From NCBI GenBank assembly GCA_033964015.1, contig JAWWUD010000104.1, positions 248,001 to 312,000 of the forward strand: DNA of 64,000 bases, written 5' to 3'. A program made the position numbers and the translations under genes. The DNA is from Scolanthus callimorphus. Its lineage: Eukaryota; Cnidaria; Anthozoa; Actiniaria; Edwardsiidae. Positions 55,601 to 64,000 of this stretch are shown here, piece after piece. Under the pieces are notes generated by a model. That model did no database searches. It saw only the letters and a list, made by a program, of their open reading frames with translations, and had not been told where the DNA came from. Numbering within the stretch: position 1 is the stretch's first letter; every line of letters starts with the position of its first letter.

Positions 55601-58600
55601 GTGACGTCACTTGCAACCCAAGAATTAATGCATTCTTAGATTATAGATTTTAAATATTTAGTGAACGTTGTTGTCATGGTTACAAACTATGCCCCTCTCC
55701 CAAAAAGAAAGATGGCTTGAAATCAGGGCCGCCCTCGCACTGCACGCAATGAACCCAACATTCTCACGCTCAAATTGCCAATTTTGGGTTCAAATTAAAA
55801 ATCCACGTCAAAGTAGATTATTCTACTAATGGGCATATGACAAAACCTAGTGGGGTTGATTAAAGCTCCAGTTGATGGGAAAATCACTTCGGGCAAACCG
55901 GTTATAAGTAGTCAGTGAATCATACCATTTGGAGCAGTTAGAAGCGCAGGTGGTGACGGCGCGTGGGACTGGAGACCCGTCGCCCCAGTCTCTGAAGGCG
56001 CCCGCTCGGCCTGGATTTGATTCTCATTATTTTCGTCAGGGACTAAAATAGAACAAACCACGTTCCGTGTTCTTTCAAATAACACTATGAATCAGCGTCA
56101 CCTCATGTATAACAAAAACACTGTCGTTCACCAACATCATGAGCTACACCAACATCATGAGCTACAACATCAACATCAGCAAAATTAACACCAGCATCAT
56201 TAACAAGAACAACAACATAATCAACACCAAAATCATCAACATCGTAATCAACAACACCAACATCATCAATACCAGGACCGACACCATCAACAACAACGTC
56301 AACATCACAAGCAACGTTAACATCAGCAACAACATCAACACCAACATCATCATCACCAACATCTTGAACATCAATGATCAACAACAAAACACCATCAGCA
56401 ACAACATCAACACCAATATCATCACGACAGCATCCACATCAGCCACAACATCAACACCAATATCACAACGACAACACCCACATCAGCAACAACACCAACA
56501 TCAGCAACAACACGAACACCAACATCATGGGATCCTCAACATTATCACCGCCACTACCTCCGTCGTCGTCATTGCATCGTCGTCGCCATCGTCAACACTA
56601 CCACCATCACCCACTTTCTGACCACCATCATCACCTTTACTACTTGAACTAATCATCATCGTCACCAACCACACCTCCGTCGTCGTCGTGGTCCTGATCA
56701 TATTTTCTATAATCACCATCACCATCATCACCTCCATCTTTACTTTCATTATCGCTTCTCATAGCATAATCTTAAATTACACCGCATAATCATACATAGC
56801 ATGATCATACCTGGCGTCCATGTTGTGTTCAGGTTGAAAGATGATGATCCTGTCATAGACGGGGACACAGGAAGATCAATAGCAACCTCTGCGAAATAAT
56901 AATAAAACAAAGATGTTGTCAGGACACAATACAGTACGCGGGTTAGAAAGCTGGCACTAGAGCAGATTTCAGATGAGTGTCGAATAGAGCTGTTTCACAT
57001 GACTGTCGTGAAACTTGCAATTACTTTGTAATTACACCTATACGTTTTATTCGGAATTGGTATAATTACTTTGCGATTGTTTTCGCTACAGTCATGAAAA
57101 TCGCTCTATGTTTCTACGAAAACTAAACGCAGTTTTCGTATTTGGTAGCGAGCACGCGCTTTGACGTTAGTCGTGTGTATGTACTGTTATCACAAACGGA
57201 CTGCCGGCCAATCGAATCGAATGGCACGTTTTATCAGTGCTGTTGTATAAACACTGGGAGGATTCATACTGATTTATGTGACCTTAGATGTAAGGGGGGG
57301 GGGGGGGGGGGGCATTAGCAATTTGGGGAGGGGGTGGTATTTCGTTACGCATGATTTGGTTTTTTTTCGGTGGTTGTGCAAGAATTCATTCCCGAATTTT
57401 ATAAGGTATTTCACTATCTTGAATCTCTACAAGAGTTTTTTTTGGAAGGAAGTTTTTTTGGGATTGCCGCCACTACCCCCTCCCCTCAATTTCTAATGGT
57501 CCACCTCTAAAGTTTGAGTCAATCCTGACGCTTTATTACTGCTGTTTTGCTGGGAACAAAACGAATAATCGTCCTTACCATCCGCCGCACTACCATATCC
57601 CGCTTCATCGTCACTCTGTACCAGTCCTTCCTCAATATCGATAGGCCATTCCACTTCCGGCGAGTCCCAGTCTCTATCGTCTTCGTCGAGTTCGGAACCG
57701 ACTAAAGACACGACCCGTGGCTGAACGCCGACGTCACTCAAGTCAGCGTCGCTTCCAAGTGTTGCTATGGTAACGCCCGCGTCCACACCTGAAGTAGAAA
57801 ATGGGGCACTTGTCGGTCTTACTCCAACTGCATCAGGTTCGTCGTTAAGTCGAATTTTTGTCATCATGGAAACAGCAGAGCGTGACCTCTCGCTTAATGC
57901 GCGTGAAGTTGTCCTAGCCCTCCCATGGCCAGATCTCGTACTTTGACGGGAAACTCCGGATGATCTTCTAAAATCTTGTTCCCGTGATGGCCAAGGCGAA
58001 GGGCTTGAACTTTCACTATCGTGTAAAGAAAGAGCCGTGGGTGTCCTGTCGTCTTTAATATCCGTCACCGATGGAGGACTGGGGCTAGCTACGGTTCTGC
58101 TTTCACGCGCCGCCGCTGAAAAACTCCGCACCGGATGTGTAGTGGGTACCCTGTGGTTGCGGTCACGTAGTGGCGCGGAAGAAGTTCGAGTCGAGGGAGC
58201 GTTATCGTCGTGTTGCCACTGAGTCGGCGACGCTTCGGGCGATGACGTGTTATCCTTATAATCACGTGACACATGGGAGGGGCTACTGGCTTGAGTGCGT
58301 GACTTTCCCGACATGCTTCGCGGGTGACCAGAGACACTGGACATGCTGGCACTGCGACTGACAGGGGGTGGGTCAGTGGCTATGCGCGTGATCTCGACGG
58401 ACATCCCTAAACAGAGAGAAAATGTGACCGACATGCATGTTCAAATTTAAACTCAAAACCAGCATGGTAAATTACAGAATTATGATTCACATATCCTCGT
58501 CCTAGGAATGAATTAAACCCATAAATAGGGCGTAAATAAAATAAAAATATTCGCCCTTCACGACACTGTACGGAAACTCGCCTTCTCATGAACATTCAGC

Positions 58601-61600
58601 AAATTACATCGCGAGAAACAGCTGATTAACCAATCAAAATCCGCTATCAACAACTCACCACCGGGAGAACCCCTGTGACTACTGGTGGGCCTCCCCACGT
58701 TTGAGCGCACACGCCGACGAGACTCGGCACTGGATGGCCGAGTGTGAGATGTTCGACTTGAGGCCTGGGACTGCTCGTCTACTTCCTGTATGGCGTCAGT
58801 GGCTCGGCTCCAATCTTCCGACTGAAACGTGCAACAAATAAAAACAGCTGCATTAGACACGGCTTTGTACGCGCCTGCATACTGTGCCTTTATCAGTATG
58901 AATTAAATGTGGTTTACAAACGTCAGATATAAAATATTCCTAACATGGGCGGCGGGACAGATTGAAGTGAGGGGCTCATCAGAGACAATGTATGGTAAGT
59001 GGGGGGGCTGAGTTTACAGAAAAAAATATAAAAATCTGCTGAAAGGTGGGGCGGTGGGATGCTGTCTGTGAGTGTACTGTCCCTGAGGTTATTCTGTGAA
59101 CGCCACACGTTTTCAGGTTAGGTGGAGTGAATTGAGAGACGGGACTTCGGTTTACTGTCCAATCCAAAGGCATACAACATAGAGAAATGTTGTATCATTT
59201 CTATACAGGAAGCCGTCCGAAAAAGGACCCACTCATGACGTGAGCAATGTCGCGTTTTGTTTTAGTTCGCAATTTGATTGGCCGAACGACGAAATACTTT
59301 GTTCTCGACAAATAAAAACGCTGGCTTAACGCAAGTCCGGCTTACTTTCGGCGGTCATCTGAAATCCGCTCTAATAAAAAAATCATCTTACCCGTGCGAC
59401 TGGTGTCTCGCTGTACCGAGGCATGGCTCCTTGATCCGGGGACCCGCCCCTAGAGGATGCTGGGTAAGGTAATGGCGACGAATTTCCACCTCGAGAGGAT
59501 GCCGGGTAAAATGACGGCGAAGACTTGCGAGCAAACTTAAGTCGAGGACTGGGTCCCTTGTGGCGATAGCGCCCGAACCCAGCCTCCGCGCTGAGGATGT
59601 CGTCCAGATGATCAGGCGTGGCGCCCAAGGCTGTCAGAAAGAATACAAGTGATCATTACAAATACCATTCGGGCAGAAAATGTACAGGAACAAAATCAAC
59701 AATAGAAACAAACACAAACCTCGTTTTGGAGGAGCATGTTTTCCACTAGTGATGCGCGGGTTGGCCCTCGGCGATTCAGGGGCCGGCGGAAGAGGAGCGG
59801 TCCTAGGTCTGAGGGAGTCATCCGGGACATAGCTAAACTGTTTGTGGTAGCCATGGTTACCAGGGCTGGGTGTTAGCGAGGTCGCGCGGGGATGGTATCG
59901 AATGGAATCAGCAGCGACGGAGTACATATCCACGTCTCCGTGGTCCTGGACGTCTCTGGGAAGAGAACGAAACATAAAGGAGATCAACCAAAAATATGTT
60001 TCCGGTTTCTGATACAAAGAATACTCGCGCCAATGGACGACTCCAGTTATAAGCGCGCGCGCTCTTCTTTATTCAAAAATGGCCAAGCCGTGTCCCACAA
60101 CTACCACATATCAAAATAAGCCGTCGTTTTTGCAAAATCCCTATATGGGGACTAGGGCGAGTCGCGCGGGTTCCCTGTGGATGCTCAAAATAGATCAGGC
60201 CTGGCTGCTAATCTCGATCCAACATGGAGGATGCTTTGAAATATCGAGTTGCTAAAATACCTGGAAATTCTCGCTCAAAATTCAGTGTTTTTCTGGCAAA
60301 TGTCGCCGAAATTCTTATAAGAAGGGGATCTACCATCACTTCCAAATAAGGTTAATACTTCCAAATTTGGTTTTGGCCGTGAGTGTTTCAAAAACGACGG
60401 TTTTGATCAGGGTATTTTTTTACAGTTTCGTTCGACAAATGTCCCACATCTACCGACATGCAGCGCGCGCGTGCGTTATAGCTGGTATCGTCCGTTGCAC
60501 TCTCAGTAAGAGAGTATGGAATGTCTGCGCTTGTGTTATTATTAGTAGTGCGAAAGTCAAGTTTTCTTGGCACTGAGCGTTGTTTGCTTGTTGAGGGTGG
60601 CTAATTCCACTTCGCAGCACTCACTTGAGATATCAAAATTTGAACACTCGAAGATAAATACCATATCACTGCGTGCCGATGTATTTTTCTCTGTATTAAG
60701 CACTAAAATCCGAATTCTATTGCTTTTACAAAATATAGCATTGCATCTGCCATGCGTAATGCGAGGATACTCAGCTCTCAACCAATCAGAGCACGCGTAC
60801 TATCTTAGCTATCTGGTGTGTGTTATAACATGTCTCTTTCACTTCCCACTCAATGACTTACTCATCAAATTCTGTCCGCTGGTCATCTTGTCCGGTAACG
60901 ACTGACTGGGCCTGCTGTCTGCTGTACCGGACATATTCTCGGACAATATCGGACATGTCATCATCCTCAAGGAGATCGTAATAAGTTCGCATCGAGTATG
61001 GCGTAGAGGCGCCAAAACGACGCTGGGAGCCAAGAGCGCTGGAAACAAATAATATTGTAATAAATTACATGTTGGTCATTTTGATCGAGTATGCAAGAGC
61101 ATTGCATGCATATGTTGTGAACTTCGGATAAAAATTTAGCCTGAGTTAACAGACGCCCGCTCAAAATCAAAAGATTTGAGCGAGACGTCTGAGCAATATA
61201 GCCAAATGTAACGTACTGGGTGGCGTGACACTGCACAGATCTGGGTAGTGATTCTGATTGGTCGGCGCTATTTGCCTTGCCGCGTTTATCTTTGTGAGTT
61301 CAAAATGGCTTCGACAGATCGGTCGATATGAAATCGCTCAAAGAAGAGGTTTTTATCTCATTGCAAGCGCTTATAAAGTTGACAATTTATATGAAGACCA
61401 GTCGCAAGCACTGTACAGATTTCTATGCGTACAATGAGAAGTAAAGATGCCTTCGTGATCGGGAAAGTCAAATTGTACTTTAGCTTCGTTTAAATGGAGA
61501 TGGCCATGCTCATGATGTCCTCATAAAGCAATCAATAATGGTGGTAATAAGTCCATTGATCTCTCCTATGAAGGACCTGGCTAGCAACTTCAGCGTGCCG

Positions 61601-63416
61601 GAGCATGCGATGCTAAACTCGAACTCAAACTCGACGGTTTCACTCCCATTAAAACGTCCGTTCCCTATCTGTTTCAAGACGAACTCTTTTTGATCCGCGG
61701 CTACAATGCCTTGGGTACTAGAGTCTCCAAGCTTCGCCCGTTTACTAGATGCATAACGAGTCTCCAAGTTTCACTCGTTTACTAGATGCTCGATAGAACG
61801 TAAATACAAAGCTAACGCCAAGCTTGAGTGGCAAAGTTGGTCAACAAACACGTCTGTGCAGTGCTGCAACTAGTCTTCGTATAAATTCTCAACTTAAAAA
61901 TGCTTGCAACGAGATAAAACCACTGCTTTGAGACGTTTCAAATCGACCGAACTTCAGCTTTGATTGCTATCGAAGCCATCTTGAACTCACAAAGATAAAC
62001 GCGGCAAGGCAAAACGCGCCGACCAATCAGAATCACTACCCAGATCTGTGCAGTGTCACGCCACCCAGTACGTTACATTTGGCTATATTGCTCAGACGTC
62101 TCGCTCAAATCTTTTGATTTTGAGCGGGCGTCTGTTAACTCAGGCTAATAAAAATTAAGCGAATTAATCGTTTTACTTGCAGATACCAAGTCTACGGAAA
62201 AATGCTAAAACTGATTCAAAATGCAATGATTAGTAGACATATTACACACTGACTTATTTTGCGGAGAATTATCCCGATAAGTAGCAGAAAAGACTTAAAA
62301 GTTCTGCACTTCCGGGCTCCCAGTGGTCACATGATTAAATCATGCAGGGTATCTCGGGAAAATCTCAAGACAGAATCCAGCCTGCTATCACTAGATAGGT
62401 ACCGAGGAAATAATAATTCAGTTATTGAGCTTGTGAGACACGGCTCGCGAATCAGAGCTCTCGTGTCCGCCACTCCTCCCAATCTCCATATTTTTTACTA
62501 AACCTGTAATTCACGAACAAGAGAAACAAATTGCTTAGGAATATTGTCGTTTGTGGACCCGCAGAAGGCTGACGATCGAGTCCGATCCTAGATTCGCAAA
62601 TCATGTGACAGTGTGCACATTCGGTGCTACGTTCACCGTTCTTTCCTTCTCTCATTCTCTTTTTCGTAGCATCTCGCGGTGTAGGTTCTCTTTGTTAAGC
62701 TTAGTGTCCTCAGTCACCAAGCGCCTCCAAACAGGCTGTTGGCTAGACCTTCCCAGTTGTCAATGTCTGTGCCACATCTCTTGAGGTCAGACTTTGAAAG
62801 ATCCTATGTTATCTAAAGTACTGCGGCGATCGCCAATCACAAGCAAGTAAACCACTATCACATGGTGAGTATGTGGCAGGTAAGTTTGCAAGCATTGCGA
62901 TGAGCGTGATACAAATACAAAGCTCTGTGTTTAGATCAATATTTGATTGGTTGACAAAAAAGAGAAACCAATAATGCACGAGAATGCAAAGTAAGCAAAA
63001 TACAAAAACTTTTCAACACTCATCTGAAACCTGTTCTACATGTATACCAGGAAGGGGGGTCCTATGCTGCTTGTGACCCCCTCTTTTAAGAAGAAAAATA
63101 CAGTTAAACATTAACGAAAAAATAGGAATGCTGGAAAGGGCCACCATTTGTACAGATTTGTCCCCCCCCCCCTTCTGAAATCTGAAATCCTGACTACACC
63201 CCTGTTTACATACCCTGATCTACCCTTGAGCTCATCAAGATAGAAGTCTGGATCACACCCAGGTTGGGCATACTTGTCAGCTGTCAGACACTCAGAGTCA
63301 AGGTAGTGAAGGAAGCGAAGGAAAGCCTTCTTGTCACATGCAGGGTGTGGGCCATGAGGTAGGGGTCTGCTTGTGTCAGGAGGGGTACTGGGTATACCTT
63401 CCCATGCACTTTCTTC
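46616..63416 (-). CDS. Large coiled-coil protein, KIAA2012-like (partial, 14 exons seen)
   Basis: Exons: 63416-63214, 61038-60862, 59955-59720, 59630-59392, 58821-58659, 58406-57579, 56888-56811, 56042-55926, 53463-52638, 52173-51730, 51198-51061, 49193-48993, 48173-47991 and 47020-46616 (stop). All junctions are GT-AG and phases agree throughout; about 1,412 residues, with the start beyond the window. N-terminal part: CDKKAFLRFLHYLDSE and a YYDLLEDDDMSDIVREYVRY segment. Middle (exons 3-9): disordered Ser/Pro/Arg-rich sequence with acidic patches and two YPASSRGG repeats. Exons 10-14: Glu/Lys/Arg-rich single helix or coiled coil, then LTRPYTFTYYIHVP. From memory, vertebrate KIAA2012 has a similar charged coil and a terminal SRPWxYSY-like motif; this is an unchecked inference. 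Exon 9 lacks one A in an A-run (53222-53226); with it restored the frame continues. Probably a cytoskeletal or ciliary scaffold, function unknown. Confidence 0.85.
47410..47970. repeat. 17-bp and 8-bp minisatellite in the last intron of the coiled-coil gene
   Basis: About 26 copies of a 17-bp unit (AGTACACCAGTACAGCA, earlier copies AGTACAGCAGTACAGCA) from about 47475. It ends in an 8-bp repeat (CCAGTACA) over 47905-47968, about 20 bp from the exon at 47991. CAACAGTACAACA copies introduce it from 47428. Confidence 0.93.
48180..48990. other. Intron of the coiled-coil gene; simple repeats only
   Basis: TTTC-rich run (48710-48740) and a T-run (48921-48935). No exon-like frame found. Confidence 0.4.
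49540..50035. mobile_element. TIR element CAGTGGCGGA with 5-bp duplication and nested foldback
   Basis: CAGTGGCGGA at 49540 and TCCGCCACTG at 50035 are inverted, flanked by ACCGT on each side (49535-49539, 50036-50040). Inside, 49765-49948 is a strong palindrome (GCAATAAAAGTACTTTCC ... GGAAAGTACTTTTATTGC) with arms of about 90 bp meeting at AGACACTCGCCTCCGGCTCG. The nested palindrome may be a separate element. No transposase. Confidence 0.75.
50570..50725. mobile_element. Partial repeat sharing CAATTTCTAATGGTCCACC with 57279-57510
   Basis: CCCCTCCCC(CC)AATTTCTAATGGTCCACC is common to this site and to the C-rich end of the element at 57279-57510. Upstream, CCGAAAAACAATTCATGCGC resembles antisense of the other copy. 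Probably two copies of one G/C-tract-ended family in different introns of the same gene. Confidence 0.5.
51229..51350. mobile_element. Second copy of the 130-bp MITE family of 34736-34865
   Basis: TTTAAAGGCCTATCATCAACCG, then TAGCCAATCAGA, AACAATGGATCAATTTGAAA and GCGCAAAGGCTCCCGGTTG in the same order as at 34736-34865. Its right end is broken (TTGTTAGACC). Located in the intron 31 bp from the exon at 51061-51198. Confidence 0.75.
52210..52330. repeat. Dispersed repeat with AAGTGTTCGGATTTC palindrome, copy 2
   Basis: Second member of the family described at 26480-26610; sits 37 bp upstream (in transcription) of the exon at 51730-52173. Confidence 0.5.
53678..55564. mobile_element. 1.9-kb element with 46-bp perfect TIRs and internal duplications
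   Basis: 53678-53723 (TAATAAGCCAAATCAGGG onward to GAGTCCTGGGT) is the exact reverse complement of 55519-55564. Interior: two related blocks (AAATATCGAGCACAGGATAT at about 53840 and 54410). A 155-bp stretch at 54190-54346 recurs almost unchanged just outside the right end (55558-55713). TTCTTGGGTTGCAA left of the left arm pairs with TTGCAACCCAAGAA in those copies, so the inverted structure extends beyond the TIR. No transposase frame. Either a non-autonomous transposon or a product of local inverted duplication. Confidence 0.7.
56110..56750. repeat. Imperfect CAA/CAT trinucleotide repeat (ACATCA-rich)
   Basis: Low-complexity run of CAACATCA, AACACC and CATCATC words continuing for about 600 bp in the intron between the exons at 55926-56042 and 56811-56888. 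Open frames on both strands (Asn/Ile/Thr/His-rich or Val/Asp-rich) are by-products. Confidence 0.9.
57279..57510. mobile_element. G/C-tract-ended repeat, longer copy
   Basis: Starts near TTAGATGTAAGGGG with a G-run of about 19 and AATTTGGGGAGGGGGTGG. It ends CCCCCTCCCCTCAATTTCTA then ATGGTCCACCTCTAAAG. AATTTGGGGAGGGG and CCCCTCCCCTCAATTT are inverted counterparts, so this is a TIR-like element of about 230 bp, overlapping the intron just after the exon ending at 57579. Confidence 0.55.
61137..62147. mobile_element. Long-TIR foldback element (1.0 kb) with 9-bp target duplication
   Basis: The left end TAGCCTGAGTTAACAGACGC is matched by its reverse complement at the right end (GCGTCTGTTAACTCAGGCTA-like, ending 62147). 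Complementarity continues inward for roughly 300 bp per arm, near-perfect at first and then with mismatches (for example TTCAAAATGGCTTCGA against TCGAAGCCATCTTGAA). The flanks are both ATAAAAATT (61128-61136 and 62148-62156). Arms this long with a 9-bp duplication are typical of Mutator-like or foldback elements. The 400-bp middle encodes no recognisable transposase. Located in the intron between the exons at 60862-61038 and 63214-63416. Confidence 0.82.
62160..63210. other. Remainder of the same intron; no exon recognised
   Basis: Short frames without domains. A C-run at 63164-63173 followed by CTTCTGAAATCTGAAATCCT and GACTACACCCCTG resembles the 3' part of the G/C-run repeat at 43836-43990. 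Confidence 0.35.
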
Positions 63417-63539
63417 CTACAAAAAAAAACATCGGAGTTGGGTTACATATTTGCTTGAAATTAATATTACATTACATGTAGCTAACAAGAATTCAGTGTC
63501 GTAGCTAGCAGGGGGCAGTTGCCAAATTCATACCAAATT

Positions 63540-63865
63540 CATGTGAGCATAAATAAAAACAACAGCAGCTGCTTCTCGTTTTGTCAAGGTTTCTCCCTGG
63601 TGATTTTTTAGACAATTTTGCACTTTGTTTTGTCCAACTAGTTGGGTGATACAAAAGACCTGCAGCCTCGTGGCCTATTAAACAATTAGACCTCAAGCCC
63701 GAAAGGGCTGCAGGCCGAATGGGCTTTTGACCTGTGGCCCTTGAGGACGAGAGGTCTAATTGTTTTAGTATCACCCAACTAGTTGGAAAAAAAGTGAAGA
63801 ATTGTGTTAAAACATCACCAGAAAGCTCTACAAAACGAGAAGCGGTCGCCATTGTTTTTTATGTT
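63540..63865. mobile_element. Foldback element with CCAACTAGTTGGGTGATAC cores
   Basis: Arms of about 110 bp: GCTTCTCGTTTTGT (63571) pairs with ACAAAACGAGAAGC (about 63830). CCAACTAGTTGGGTGATAC (63634-63652) pairs exactly with 63768-63786. The loop around 63690-63720 again contains short inverted words (AGCCCGAAAGGGCT). A third arm-like piece, ACTAGTTGGGTGATACTAA, begins near 63949 and runs to the window edge, so another copy may lie next door. Confidence 0.7.
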
Positions 63866-64000
63866 CACAATCGGCGCTTTCACTAGGTCTATTGATAATA
63901 GTCCCCTAGTACCGTAGCCAATCAGAATGCAGAATTGACAATAGTCCACTAGTTGGGTGATACTAATGACCCTTAGCCCTTGAAGGCGAGAGGTCTTTAT

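Noticed and set aside
56103..56749. Asn/Ile/Thr-rich and Val/Asp-rich frames
   Set aside because: Translation of a CAA/CAT low-complexity tract in an intron.
63214..63224. Donor AAGG|GTAGAT for the first visible exon of the coiled-coil gene
   Set aside because: It leaves phase 1, which forces the next exon into a frame unlike protein. The donor ten bases on (AGG|GTATGT) gives phase 2 and a natural join.

Overview
The window looks like nuclear DNA of an early-branching animal, most likely a cnidarian and probably an anthozoan such as a coral or sea anemone. It is AT-rich. Its genes are made of many short exons bounded by GT-AG sites with matching phases, separated by introns full of minisatellites, small inverted-repeat elements, tRNA-derived SINE-like units and LINE remnants. 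Nothing bacterial is present. No search could be run, so family names rest on motifs and exon-phase bookkeeping done by hand.

Layout. (1) 1-16.0 kb, minus strand: a tentative secreted cysteine-rich gene with a signal-peptide exon at 15976-16036, a small symmetric exon at 8571-8615, an exon ending at 5708 and a Cys-rich terminal exon at 1251-1462. One presumed intron holds a 2.65-kb array of a 24-bp repeat (2586-5242). The first holds a nearly full-length but frameshifted L1/Tx1-type LINE (9442-14624). That LINE split an older minus-strand CR1/Jockey-like LINE and left a 16-bp target-site duplication. (2) 17.2-23.4 kb, plus strand: a five-exon synaptotagmin-like gene with a membrane anchor, C2A, C2B and a WHxL motif. 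Its introns carry 89-bp and 33-bp satellites and a decayed copy of the last exon's start. (3) 24.6-25.2 kb, plus: a two-exon gene for a basic 100-residue protein I do not recognise. (4) 27.4-27.6 kb, minus: a one-exon single-pass membrane microprotein. (5) 29.8-36.4 kb, minus: a complete eight-exon cytochrome P450. (6) 38.0 kb, plus: an F-box fragment. (7) 41.1-43.6 kb, minus: a two-exon single-pass membrane protein with the same design as item 4. (8) 46.6-63.4 kb and beyond the right edge, minus: a large gene, at least 14 exons and about 1,412 residues here, encoding a disordered Ser/Pro/Arg-rich region followed by a long charged coiled coil. Its C-terminus resembles vertebrate KIAA2012.

The genes do not form one pathway. 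Shared themes are these. Inverted-repeat elements, some nested, sit in almost every large intron. Minisatellites are confined to introns. Three otherwise intact genes (synaptotagmin-like, P450, coiled-coil) each need one extra base in a single exon to keep frame, which points to consensus deletions in the assembly rather than three coincident pseudogenes, although true mutations cannot be excluded.
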